Below the pieces are notes generated by a model that was not told the DNA's origin, searched no databases, and saw only the letters and a list, made by a program, of their open reading frames with translations. Positions 34,223 to 43,512 of a DNA stretch of 61,442 nucleotides are shown one piece after another. Each line of letters opens with the position of its first letter. Position 1 is the stretch's first letter. The position numbers and the translations under genes are program-made. This DNA is from Holophagae bacterium (GTDB lineage: Bacteria > Acidobacteriota > Holophagae > Acanthopleuribacterales > Acanthopleuribacteraceae): positions 1-61,442 of the forward strand of contig JAUIFE010000038.1 in assembly GCA_030429565.1 (NCBI GenBank), given 5' to 3'.

Positions 34223-36487
34223 ATGCGCTTGCAACGTCGATCGATCTTTCTTCTGTTGTGTTTGGCGTTTTGGCCCTCGCTCGTTGCTTTTGATGAAGGC
34301 GACGACCTGCTCGACATGAGTTTGACCGAGCTGCTTAACGTAGAGGTCACCACCGCGACCAAAACCGCCGAAAAGTCCGATGCCGCGCCGGCGACTGTTT
34401 TTGTCGTTACCGCCGACACCATTCGTGAGCGCGGTTATGCCAATCTCAAGGATCTTTTGGAAGACATTCCCGAAATCGAAATTCAAAGCAATGCGGTTGC
34501 CGAGTTCAATAACTACTACGCCATTCGCGGCATCGCCGGCAACGAGCGTTTCATCATCCTGCTCAACGGCTTTCGTTTTAACTCGCCGACCGGTAGTCCC
34601 CACGTCATCGAACACAATTACCCCTTGGTGAATGTGGCCCAGGTTGAGGTCATTCTCGGGCCCGCGTCGGCCCTTTACGGCGCCGACGCTTTTGGCGGCA
34701 TCGTCAACATCATCACCAAAGACGGCGAACAAGGGAAAGGCGGTTTGTTGGAGCTGGGATTTGGCGATTTCGGCACCGGCCAAGCGTCTTTTTCCTTTGG
34801 TCACGTTTTTGAACGGCTTAAAGTTAGCGTAAGCGCGCATCGCTATGAAAGCGACGAGGCGCGCCTGCCCGACTTCTACCCCGAAGAATATGCTTGGTAC
34901 AACGAACGCTACTTAAACGACGGCACCCTGCTGCTGTCGCCGTTTTTACCGGTGGAGGTGGCGGTAGATCCCGCTTTGCAAAACCAGCCGTATGCGACGC
35001 CCAACGATGCCTCGTTTTACAACATTTTGGTGGGAACCGACCAATTTCAAGTGGGTTATGCACGCAACAGTGAGCAACATTCGTCTTCAACCGGCATGCG
35101 CCCCGAATTTAATTTATTTGTGCGCGATGCGCTTTACAAAGTTGAACTGGAATCCTTGTTCGCCAAACACCAATACAAAAGTGACCAGGGCGCCTGGTCG
35201 CTGGACAGTTCCGTTTGGAAAGGGACCTATGAGATTGCGCCGGAGTCGGCGTTTCTGAATACCTTCACGTTTTATCGGCCAGGTTTTAAGTATGCCGATG
35301 CGCAGACCGTCAAGCTGGAGGAGCAGCTTACCTTGGACCTTGGTCGCCGTGGCGTGGTGGTGGCCGGCCTTTCCTACGAAGACATTTCGGCGCTTCCCAA
35401 AAGCGGTGATTTACCACGGCCGTTTAATCCCGATATCCCGGCCGAGTCGCAGGATCTCTTTTACATTGGCACCAATACCACCGATGCCGCCGGCAATGAC
35501 CTGACTGTGCCGCAAGCTTTTTTCCCGGTCGATTACCAAAACCTCGCCGCCTATTTGCAAGTTGCCTTCGCGGCCACCGCCCACTTGGACGTCACTTTGG
35601 GCGCCCGCTACGACGACAACACGCGCTACGGTTCTACCTTTAACCCACGTGTCGGTTTGGTTCAGCGCTTTAATCCGCGCCTAACCTTTAAGTTCCTCTT
35701 CGGCAGTGCTTTTTTGGCGCCGTCACCCTACTTGGCGCTGCAACACTACGGCTCTTTCATCCCCGTCGACGCCGAAGGCAACAGCGTCGATTCGCCCGCC
35801 GAAACCGTCGGTCTGTTCGGACCTTTTTGGCATTTGCCCAACCCCGATTTGGCACCTGAAGAGCTGACCTCTTTTGAAGCATCATTGGCTTATTACCTCA
35901 ACGATCACTGGGGTTTATTTATCAACGCCTATCATAACGATGTCGCAGAACGGGTTGTGAACAGCGGCCAATTTGGGCGCACTTTTGCCGGTATTCCCGT
36001 CGGTTTTGCCGAGGTGCCGATCAATGCCGGCCAGTCGACATCTTATGGCGGCACCTTGCGTTTGAACTATTTGGGTCATGTCGCCGGTGTGCAGGTCAAC
36101 GCCTTTGCCGCTTGGTCCTACGCTGACGGTGACATCGACGACGGGCCGCTCACTTATACCGCCGAAAACACCTGGCGCCTGGTCGCCGAACTCAAACGCG
36201 GCCCCTTGACCGTGACACCGCGCTGGTTGGCGCGTGGCAAAAGTCGCCATTTCCTCACCGACGAAAATGGCCGAAACTTTGAGAACCAAGCTTATCAGGT
36301 GGTTCATTTGCACGCCCGCTATGCGTCGCTGCTCAAACGCGGTCGCTTTGACTGCAGTGCTTTTTTGCGTGTGAACAATTTATTCGATAAGCGCTACACC
36401 AACGTACCGCTGGCACAATTTGAAGGATTTACCGCCACCCCGCAGGATCCGCGATTTGTCGGCGGCGGCATCACCGTTTCTTTTTAA
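34223..36487 (+). CDS. TonB-dependent outer-membrane receptor
   Basis: 754 residues from the ATG at 34223 (CGGAGG 5 bases before). The signal peptide (IFLLLCLAFWPSLVAF) is followed by DMSLTELLNVEVTTATKTAEKSDAAPATVFVVT, a standard TonB-box/plug entry. The plug continues (YANLKDLLEDIPEIEI, GPASALYGADAFGGIVNIITK), then about 22 beta strands end in the C-terminal Phe (GGGITVSF). The plug sequence resembles cobalamin- or colicin-type receptors (IRGI...NERFIILLNGF). The ligand is unknown. It lies 200 bp after the exporter operon. Confidence 0.92.
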   Translation: MRLQRRSIFLLLCLAFWPSLVAFDEGDDLLDMSLTELLNVEVTTATKTAEKSDAAPATVFVVTADTIRERGYANLKDLLEDIPEIEIQSNAVAEFNNYYAIRGIAGNERFIILLNGFRFNSPTGSPHVIEHNYPLVNVAQVEVILGPASALYGADAFGGIVNIITKDGEQGKGGLLELGFGDFGTGQASFSFGHVFERLKVSVSAHRYESDEARLPDFYPEEYAWYNERYLNDGTLLLSPFLPVEVAVDPALQNQPYATPNDASFYNILVGTDQFQVGYARNSEQHSSSTGMRPEFNLFVRDALYKVELESLFAKHQYKSDQGAWSLDSSVWKGTYEIAPESAFLNTFTFYRPGFKYADAQTVKLEEQLTLDLGRRGVVVAGLSYEDISALPKSGDLPRPFNPDIPAESQDLFYIGTNTTDAAGNDLTVPQAFFPVDYQNLAAYLQVAFAATAHLDVTLGARYDDNTRYGSTFNPRVGLVQRFNPRLTFKFLFGSAFLAPSPYLALQHYGSFIPVDAEGNSVDSPAETVGLFGPFWHLPNPDLAPEELTSFEASLAYYLNDHWGLFINAYHNDVAERVVNSGQFGRTFAGIPVGFAEVPINAGQSTSYGGTLRLNYLGHVAGVQVNAFAAWSYADGDIDDGPLTYTAENTWRLVAELKRGPLTVTPRWLARGKSRHFLTDENGRNFENQAYQVVHLHARYASLLKRGRFDCSAFLRVNNLFDKRYTNVPLAQFEGFTATPQDPRFVGGGITVSF

Positions 36488-36656
36488 CCGATCTTGGCCA
36501 AAGCCGCTGTGGACGCAGTGCTTGTCCTGATTTGCCCGCATCGCCGCTTTTTACAGCGTCACAGCCCGCTTTGTGACGGCGAAGGGCCTGCCGTGTCAGT
36601 GCTTCCCGTGCTATGATGCGCTTGTTTTTCGAACCACAGATGATCGGAGCGATTTT

Positions 36657-37415
36657 ATGCGGCGTCTTTGCAAACTCGCCTTCTTGATTTTTGGGGTTGC
36701 CCTGTCCACCCCGCTTTGGAGTCAAATCCACGATTCCAGCATTAAGCTCAAACTCGGTTACTTCGACCAGTACATGTACCGCGGCCGGGTGTTGCACGAC
36801 GATGCCGCCTACCAAGGTCAATTCACCCTGGGCATTTCGCGATGGTCCTACGATGCGGTTTACACCGAAGCCGCCGACCCACTTGTCACCGGCTTCGAAC
36901 GGGAAACGACCCACAACATCAGCTTCACCTCAATCGTTAATCAGAATACCGTTTCTACCATCGGTTACCAGTACAGCGATTTTCAGGGCGGCATGACCGA
37001 CAGTCAGGAATTTTTTGTGCGATTCGCCAAAACCGGTGGCTGGAATCCCTCTTACGGCGTCGCCTTTGATATTGACGCCTTTCGCGGTTACTACGGTGAC
37101 TTCTCGCTGAATCGTTTGTTCCCGCTTTCCCGGCGTACCGTGGTGACCGGTACCATTAAAACCGCCTTGGCATTTGATATGGAAGAGGAAGTCGACGAAC
37201 AAAGTGGCGAGGTTTTGGAAGAAGGCCTGTTTGGTAAAGACGGGTTTGTGCACAGTTTTGCCCAACTAAACGTGACCTACACCTTTACCAAATGGCTGAA
37301 ACTTGATTTTGGCGCCCGCTACCATTACGCCCACGACGATACCCTTTACGAAAACCGTCTTGGAGAGCAGGACGAGGTTGTCAGCTACGCGCATTTTACG
37401 ATCGCGGTGCGATGA
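36657..37415 (+). CDS. Outer-membrane beta-barrel protein (TorF-like)
   Basis: 252 residues from the ATG at 36657 (CGGAGCG before it). Signal peptide MRRLCKLAFLIFGVALSTPLWS, cut before QIHD. Alternating amphipathic strands with aromatic girdles (LKLGYFDQYMYRGRVLH, STIGYQYSDFQGGM, TYTFTKWLKLDFGARYHYAH) end in HFTIAVR. This looks like a small porin-type barrel, perhaps the TorF/TIGR02001 family. Its stop overlaps the selB start (ATGA), so the two are translationally coupled, which is an odd partnership. Confidence 0.65.
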   Translation: MRRLCKLAFLIFGVALSTPLWSQIHDSSIKLKLGYFDQYMYRGRVLHDDAAYQGQFTLGISRWSYDAVYTEAADPLVTGFERETTHNISFTSIVNQNTVSTIGYQYSDFQGGMTDSQEFFVRFAKTGGWNPSYGVAFDIDAFRGYYGDFSLNRLFPLSRRTVVTGTIKTALAFDMEEEVDEQSGEVLEEGLFGKDGFVHSFAQLNVTYTFTKWLKLDFGARYHYAHDDTLYENRLGEQDEVVSYAHFTIAVR

Positions 37416-39319
37416 CTCTGCCGTTCCTGGTTGCGACCGCCGGCCACGTCGACCATGGCAAAAGTGCCTTGGTTCAGGCGCTCACCGGCACCAACCCTGA
37501 TCGTTGGGCGGAAGAAAAGGCCCGTGGCATAACCATCGATCTGGGGTTTGCCGCCTGCCGCCACCGTGATCGAACTTATTCTTTCGTCGATGTCCCCGGG
37601 CACGAGCGTTTTGTTCACAACATGCTGGCCGGTGTCGGTTGCCTCGATGCCGCCTTGCTGGTCATTGCCGCCGATGAATCGATTATGCCGCAAACGCGCG
37701 AGCATGCGATTGCACTTCATTTTCTACGGGTGCCGCGGGTCGTGGTGATCCTCAGTAAAGTCGACAGCGTCGATGCCGACATGCTTGCTTTGGTTCACGA
37801 AGAACTGGATGCCTGGCTGCCGCAGTTTGGCTGGGACAATGCCCCGCGTGTGCCCTTCTCCAAACATCAGCCGGCTACCTGTTCCGAAGTTCTGGCCGCC
37901 TTAGCTGCATTGCCCAAAACACCGCCGACGATTGGTGAGGTCGCACGTTTTGCCGTGGATCGTGTTTTTGCCGCCGACGGCGCCGGCACCGTCGTCACCG
38001 GCGTCATGACTCGTGGCGCTTTGGTGGCCGAGGACCCGCTTTGGTTGGCTCGGGATGAAGCGCCGCTGCGCTTGCGTCGTTTGCAAATCCACGGAACGGA
38101 AGTGACCCAGGTACCCGAGCGCAGTCGGGCCGCCCTAAACCTGGCCCGCATTCATTACAGCGCCTTACATCGCGGCGATACCTTAACCGCGCAACCCGCA
38201 CCTTATCTCACCAAGTTCTTGCTGGTACGGTTGACCCTCTTCGTCGAAGACTGGTCGCCCGGCCCCAAACACCAATGCCACCTACATTTTCTCAGTCGTC
38301 ATCGGCTGGCTCGCTTACTGTGGCGCCACGACGGGTTGGCGATGTTGGCTTTGGACCAACCGGCCGATTTTTGGGTGATGGATCGCGGTCTCTTACGCGA
38401 TCAAAGTCCTCTAACCCTCGTCGCCGGGTTTGAGGTCATACACCCTTATCCGCCGGAGAGCAAGCGGCGCGCCCTGTTACGGCGCTTGACCGGCGCCTTG
38501 CCGGCGTCGAGCAACGGTGCTGTTTGGTTCCGTCAATGGTGGCATTGGGCACAAGGTTTGGAACCGAGCGTCGTGCTTACGCGATCACAGATCCTGCGTT
38601 TGTGGGGACGGGGTCCTTCGGCTGAAGATGTCGCTGATTGGGTTGCGCTCGATAGCGAGTGTTGGGTTACGAAAGCCGTATGGAAGAATGCAGAAGTACT
38701 TGTCTTACAGGTGCTTGAGGAGGCACACCGGACCGCGCCTTTCCGCGCTTGGCTCGATTGGCAGAGCATTGCCGCAACCTTGCACCAACAGGGGCTCGCC
38801 CCCTTGTTGTTGGACCGCGTCAGTGCCGCATTACACCAGCAAGCACAAATATATGTCAGCGGTGACCGTGTCGGCTTGGTCGGTCGTCAACCCGTGTGGT
38901 CGCTTTCTGACCGCCGCCGCCTCGCCCAGTTTTTAAGTGCCTACGATGCGGCAAGTGGGGTGCTTGATGTTCGTCTTTTAGGGCGTGCTCGCAAACAAAC
39001 CGCCGATTTAGAACTCTGGTTGCATCGCTCTGGGTGCTTGGTTTGGCTTTCTCCCGATTTGATGATCGCTGCCGAAACCCTTTACCAAATTCAACACCGG
39101 CTTGCCCAAGACCTTGACCGCGACGGTTTAACCGTCCAGCAACTCAAGGCTTGGTTTGGCTTATCACGCAAAACGGCGATTCCACTACTCGAGTGGATGG
39201 ACCACAACGGCTGGACCCGCCGCGAGGGGGATCACCGCCTTTGGTTGCAGCCCGACCTCGTCTTACGCGACCCCGCTTGGGAAATGGCGTCTCTTGCCGA
39301 ACTCGCGCGCGTTAATTAG
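37412..39319 (+). CDS. selB: Selenocysteine-specific elongation factor SelB
   Basis: 635 residues. The GTPase domain has GHVDHGKSALVQALTG (G1), GITIDLGF (G2), DVPGHERFV (G3) and LSKVD (G4, Ser in place of the usual Asn). Domains 2-3 follow (VDRVFAADGAGTVVTG). The C-terminal half consists of winged helices that bind the SECIS element, ending VQQLKAWFGLSRKTAIPLLEWMDHNGWTRREGDHRL. SelB delivers Sec-tRNA to UGA codons. No selA, selC or obvious selenoprotein is in the window. It overlaps the end of the convergent coiled-coil gene by 8 bases. Confidence 0.95.
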   Translation: MTLPFLVATAGHVDHGKSALVQALTGTNPDRWAEEKARGITIDLGFAACRHRDRTYSFVDVPGHERFVHNMLAGVGCLDAALLVIAADESIMPQTREHAIALHFLRVPRVVVILSKVDSVDADMLALVHEELDAWLPQFGWDNAPRVPFSKHQPATCSEVLAALAALPKTPPTIGEVARFAVDRVFAADGAGTVVTGVMTRGALVAEDPLWLARDEAPLRLRRLQIHGTEVTQVPERSRAALNLARIHYSALHRGDTLTAQPAPYLTKFLLVRLTLFVEDWSPGPKHQCHLHFLSRHRLARLLWRHDGLAMLALDQPADFWVMDRGLLRDQSPLTLVAGFEVIHPYPPESKRRALLRRLTGALPASSNGAVWFRQWWHWAQGLEPSVVLTRSQILRLWGRGPSAEDVADWVALDSECWVTKAVWKNAEVLVLQVLEEAHRTAPFRAWLDWQSIAATLHQQGLAPLLLDRVSAALHQQAQIYVSGDRVGLVGRQPVWSLSDRRRLAQFLSAYDAASGVLDVRLLGRARKQTADLELWLHRSGCLVWLSPDLMIAAETLYQIQHRLAQDLDRDGLTVQQLKAWFGLSRKTAIPLLEWMDHNGWTRREGDHRLWLQPDLVLRDPAWEMASLAELARVN

Positions 39320-42209
39320 GCAGCTTTTCTTCCGCCAACTCGCGCATCGCTTGCTCCATCATTTTTTTGCTCGCCTGAATCCGAGCTTTCAGCAGGTCGC
39401 CCCGTTCCCGTTCGTCGTTGAGCTCGTTGGTTAAATCATGGCATTTGGTCTGGAATTCTTTGAGGCGCGTGATTTCGCTTTCCAAATCCACCACTTGGTT
39501 CCGCAAATGGGAAACCGTTTGGCGTTCGCCGTCGATTTCATCTTGCATGGTTTTTTTAACCTGACTCATCTCTTTCTCGTGATCGTTAAACTGCTGCTGC
39601 ATTTGATGTTGGAGCTCTTGTTTCTCGCCACTTAGGCTGTCGCGTTCATTTTTGGTCTGCGTCAGCGTTTCGTTTAATTGGTGTCGCGCTTGCTCCAGCT
39701 CGCTAATCCGTTGACTGCTTTCGTTTTGAAGTTGTTGGAACTGCTCGTTGCGCTCGGTCAGCTTTTTGTCGCGATTTTCAAGCTGTTCACGCTGGTCTTG
39801 TAGATTTCGCTCTGCCTGGCGCAGTGTTTCCTCGTATTTATCGCACTCGCGCTGATGTTCCTCGCGCATTTTGGTGCGCGCTTGCTCGGCTTCTTGCTCC
39901 TGTTGCTTAAGGGCTTCGCTATGTGCCGATGCCTGTTGGTTGGACGCGATTTCGTGTTCTTCCTGCTGCTGCTTGATTTTTTTACCGCGACTTTCTGCCA
40001 GCTCTTTTTGGCTGTAAAAGTTGGCTTCGCTGGTGCGCAGGCGTTCCGTCCAGTCCTGTTCATTTAAGCGATGTTCTTCTTTGAGCGAACCCATTTGGTT
40101 TTCGTGTTTGGCAATGGTGCCCGCTAGCTCTTCGCGGGTGTGCCGCAATTCGTTTTCTAAATCTTCAACGCGGGCGTTTTGCTTTTGACGTTCGTCGGCG
40201 TGCTGGTCCTCGTTGCTCTTGCGTAAGGTTTCACTTTCGTGAAGCTTGTTGCGCAACGCTTCCGCGTCGGCGCTTTCGTTTTCCAACTTCTTTTCGGTCT
40301 TCTCGAGGCGCACACTGATTTTATCGAGTTCGGTTTTGCGTTCATTCAGCGTTAACTGCAGGTTGGATTTCTCGTGGCGCATGCTGTCCAAATCGGCTTC
40401 CGCCGTGTTGCGCGCTTCACGGACCTTGTTGATCTCAATCTGCTGGCTGTCTAGACGGGCCGAGAGCTCCTGTAACTCAAACTCAGAGTTGGTTTGGAAT
40501 GCTTCGAAATTTTGACTTTTTTCTTCAAAATCGCGTTTGAGTTGTTCGTGCTGTTCCGTCAGTGTTTTGTTGGTGCTTTCCGCTTCTTTTAATTCGTTTT
40601 CTGTTTTGTTCAATTGTTGGGTCAGGCGGTCAAACTCTTTCTGCAGGCTGCTCTGCGACTCGAGCATCTGTTGATCGCGATCCTCATGATCCTGTTGGAG
40701 TGCACCCAATTGCGATTGCAGCGAGGCATGGCCCGCTTCCAAACTTCTAATCGTTGCGAGCTGTTTCTCGTTGGTTTCCAGCAACTGTTTGTTTTTAGTC
40801 GACAGGTCTTCGCTAAGGTCGTGACCTGCTTCCAGTTGAATTTGCGCTTGCTTGAGCTTGTGATCTTGTTCTTCCAAGCTGTTTTGCAGCGCTTTCTCCA
40901 CGGCTTGCAGGTCTTCCACTTCTTCGCGCGTGCTGGTCAGGTCTTTTTGCAGCATGGTCAAACGCTGTTCGACTTGCTCAAGGTAGTTTTGCCGTTCGTT
41001 GAGCTGCAGGTTGGTCCTTTTCAACTCGTCACGCAGGCGGTGGTTTTCCTCGCTGACATGCGCTTGGTCGGTGGCCGTGTTTTCCTGGGCGCTTTCCGCT
41101 GCGTTGAGGCGGTGCTCCGCGTCCTGTAATTTGGCCCGCAAATCCTGAACTTGGTCTTGGCGCTCATTTAACGCCAGTTGCAATTCCTCGGCGCGTTGTT
41201 CCTCGGCCCGTTGTTTCTTTTCAAACTCTTCGAGCTGTTTCCGTTCCTTCTCCCGTTCGCTTTGCAGGCGGTTGTGTTCCTGTTGCAGGGCTTCGAAGTC
41301 ACTTTGGACCTTGTCGTTGCTGTCGCGCAAGTGCTCGAGTTTTCCACCCAAATCATCCGAGGATTGCGACACATCCGTTAATTGGCTTTCCAGCGCGCGT
41401 ACTTCGTCGCGTGTCCGTTCTAGTTGGCCTTTGTTTTGTTCCAGCTTTTCCTTGAGTTCTTCGTTGGCGTTGGCTAGCTGTTCGCGTTCCGCGACTTCTT
41501 GTTCCAGTTGCGCTTCGGTTCGCGCCTGTTCCTGTTCAAGGTGTTGTACGCGCGCTTTGAAATCGACCAGCGTCTCTTCATCGCCGCCCTTCGACGATTC
41601 GGCGAGTTGGGTTTCTAAGTCCTGAATCTTTTGTTTGGCCGTTTGCAGTTCTTGCTCGACACGACGGCTTTGCTCCAGGAAACCTTTAAAACCGCGAGCT
41701 TCCTTGCGCAGGTATTCTAGTTCGCGCTCCTGGTTTTCAATTTGGCTGAGCAATTCCTGGTGCGCTTCCATGTCGATGGTAGGACCGGCCGGTACAGGCT
41801 GGGTTTGAATGGCAAGGCCGCGCGTTGTTTGCAGATCCCACTGCGCTAAATTTTCCAGATGGTCGATGAGGGTCGACGGCGCAATGGGTTTGCGAAGGTA
41901 GACGTTGGCGGCAAAACGCAGGCGGCTGTGTTTGTCGAGGGCCTGCTGGGGGCTTTTGGCCGTGGTGAAAATAATCGGAATCGTGGCCGTCGTGGGGTTT
42001 TCGCGCAAACGGCGGATCGTCATGAAGCCGTTCATGTCTTCGAGCTCTTCAGCCAACACAATTAAGTGTGGTACCGATTGGGCGGCAAGTGCCATGCCGT
42101 CTTGACCAGACGCGGTAACCGTTGTCTCAACCGCTGCCGGTGTGAGAATGTGTTGAACATGTTGCACATAAGCTTGGTCGCTATCCATGATGAGAAGGCG
42201 TTTCGTCAT
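39312..42209 (-). CDS. Pseudo-receiver + long coiled-coil protein (AglZ/FrzS-like)
   Basis: 965 residues. A receiver-like domain covers residues 1-120 (LLIMDSDQAYVQHV; NVYLRKPIAP with K107), but the phospho-acceptor position carries Ala (A53 in LIVLAEELEDMNG), so it cannot be phosphorylated in the usual way. A Pro-rich link is followed by a nearly unbroken coiled coil (about 155-955) very rich in Glu, Gln, Lys and Arg. The layout resembles Myxococcus AglZ and FrzS, polarity and gliding-motility proteins with a receiver-like head and coiled-coil tail. Homology by sequence cannot be proven by eye. It is convergent with selB. Confidence 0.8.
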   Translation of the reverse strand: MTKRLLIMDSDQAYVQHVQHILTPAAVETTVTASGQDGMALAAQSVPHLIVLAEELEDMNGFMTIRRLRENPTTATIPIIFTTAKSPQQALDKHSRLRFAANVYLRKPIAPSTLIDHLENLAQWDLQTTRGLAIQTQPVPAGPTIDMEAHQELLSQIENQERELEYLRKEARGFKGFLEQSRRVEQELQTAKQKIQDLETQLAESSKGGDEETLVDFKARVQHLEQEQARTEAQLEQEVAEREQLANANEELKEKLEQNKGQLERTRDEVRALESQLTDVSQSSDDLGGKLEHLRDSNDKVQSDFEALQQEHNRLQSEREKERKQLEEFEKKQRAEEQRAEELQLALNERQDQVQDLRAKLQDAEHRLNAAESAQENTATDQAHVSEENHRLRDELKRTNLQLNERQNYLEQVEQRLTMLQKDLTSTREEVEDLQAVEKALQNSLEEQDHKLKQAQIQLEAGHDLSEDLSTKNKQLLETNEKQLATIRSLEAGHASLQSQLGALQQDHEDRDQQMLESQSSLQKEFDRLTQQLNKTENELKEAESTNKTLTEQHEQLKRDFEEKSQNFEAFQTNSEFELQELSARLDSQQIEINKVREARNTAEADLDSMRHEKSNLQLTLNERKTELDKISVRLEKTEKKLENESADAEALRNKLHESETLRKSNEDQHADERQKQNARVEDLENELRHTREELAGTIAKHENQMGSLKEEHRLNEQDWTERLRTSEANFYSQKELAESRGKKIKQQQEEHEIASNQQASAHSEALKQQEQEAEQARTKMREEHQRECDKYEETLRQAERNLQDQREQLENRDKKLTERNEQFQQLQNESSQRISELEQARHQLNETLTQTKNERDSLSGEKQELQHQMQQQFNDHEKEMSQVKKTMQDEIDGERQTVSHLRNQVVDLESEITRLKEFQTKCHDLTNELNDERERGDLLKARIQASKKMMEQAMRELAEEKLPN

Positions 42210-42885
42210 TCCGTGGCTCCGAGAACGATTGAGATCATCCCGGCGTCAAGTGCCGGGACGGACGGCCAGGACCTGTTGATCGGGAAATGCCGATCCTGAT
42301 TCACGCCGGCAACCGCGTCACGGCGGTGCAACGAGCGAAGGCGATGGGCTATGCCGAACGGCCGTTCGCTGGGTGAATTGGCGTCGATGGGATGAGTTCT
42401 ATTGTATTGGGTTCTGGACGAGCTTCATACCTTTTTGACCAACTGAAATGCAGCAATCCATCGACGGCCTTACGGTGAAACGCGCAAGACAGGGCGGCGC
42501 CGCGACGGTGGTGTCGTGGTTTGAGAGAAGCAGGACCGAGGGACCCCAAAAGAACCCCTCTTACATCGTGGTTATAGCCGGCAGGCTGAGGTCGAGGACC
42601 GAAAGGGCTGGTGAAAAAGCGGGCGTATGAAGGCTAAAAAACGATTGAGTGTAAAGATAAAGCCGATAGCCCGACGAATACATGCAACTTTAAAACATAT
42701 CACAGACTCTTTTTGAGGAAAGTGATCCAGATCCTGTTTGTTGGGGTGGGCGGCGTGCATTCCGCCGGTCAGGTTGTGTTTTTGTGCGTGACCTAGCCGG
42801 AAATCCCCTGTTTGACACCCGCTTCATTTTATTTCGTGACGAAATTGTTTGGTACCCACCGGCCCTGGTGGTAGCATATGCGCTG
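42210..42885. other. Intergenic region upstream of rnpB
   Basis: About 680 bp. No gene, tRNA or terminator is supported; short frames have no family features. It must hold the promoters of the coiled-coil gene (minus) and of rnpB (plus). A TTGACA occurs at 42812-42817 but lacks a convincing -10 at the right distance. Confidence 0.45.
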
Positions 42886-43277
42886 CGTGGGACCTTCGGG
42901 TTGTCGCGGTGTGGCTTGACTGCATCGAGGAAAGTCCGAGCACCATAGGGTAGTATGCTGGTTAACGGCCAGGCGGGGGAACCCGACGGCAAGTGCAACA
43001 GAGAGTAGACCGCCGAACTCGCGTTTTCGAGCGTGGGTGGTAAGGGTGAAAGGGTGGGGTAAGAGCCCACCAGCACGAGTAGCAATACACGTGGCTGGGT
43101 AAACCCCATACGGTGCAAGACTAAATAGGGAAACATGACATCCTTGCGGTGTCGAGAAGTGACCCGCTTCTGGTTTCCGGGTAAGTCGCTTGAGGGGGTC
43201 GGTAACGGCCTTCCCAGATGAATGACAACCGGCTCGTTTCGGCGAGTTACAGGACTCGGCTTATAGAAGGTCCCACG
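42886..43277 (+). ncRNA. rnpB: RNase P RNA (type A)
   Basis: About 392 nt. The ends pair (CGTGGGACCTT at 42886-42896 with AAGGTCCCACG at 43267-43277). Conserved cores are GAGGAAAGTCCGAGCACC, AGAGTAGACCGCC, GGTAAGGGTGAAAGGGTG, GGTAAGAGCCCACC and, near the 3' end, GTTACAGGACTCGGCTTATAG. It is the catalytic RNA that matures tRNA 5' ends. Exact ends are inferred from the P1 helix. Confidence 0.96.
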
Positions 43278-43512
43278 TCTCCTACATTATATATATAGGC
43301 CTCAACATCGCGATCTTGCCGCCGGCCGAGCGGGGAGACAAGGGTGATTCAGGCCGATGAGTGTTTTGCCGCTGCGATGCGCGCGATTTTCGCGAGAGTT
43401 CCCGGTTCTTATCGCCTGCTTCGGTTATGATAGGGGCAATGATTCGGCGTGTTGCTAACGACCGGGCGGCCGTCTCGGGGCCGCAACCCATGGCGCCGTC
43501 AGGAGTGGTAAA

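Noticed and set aside
39312..42209. SMC/RAD50-type ATPase
   Set aside because: There is no Walker A or B motif; the head is receiver-like.
42812..42817. TTGACA as the rnpB -35 box
   Set aside because: No -10 at 16-18 bp and about 70 bp from the expected RNA start.
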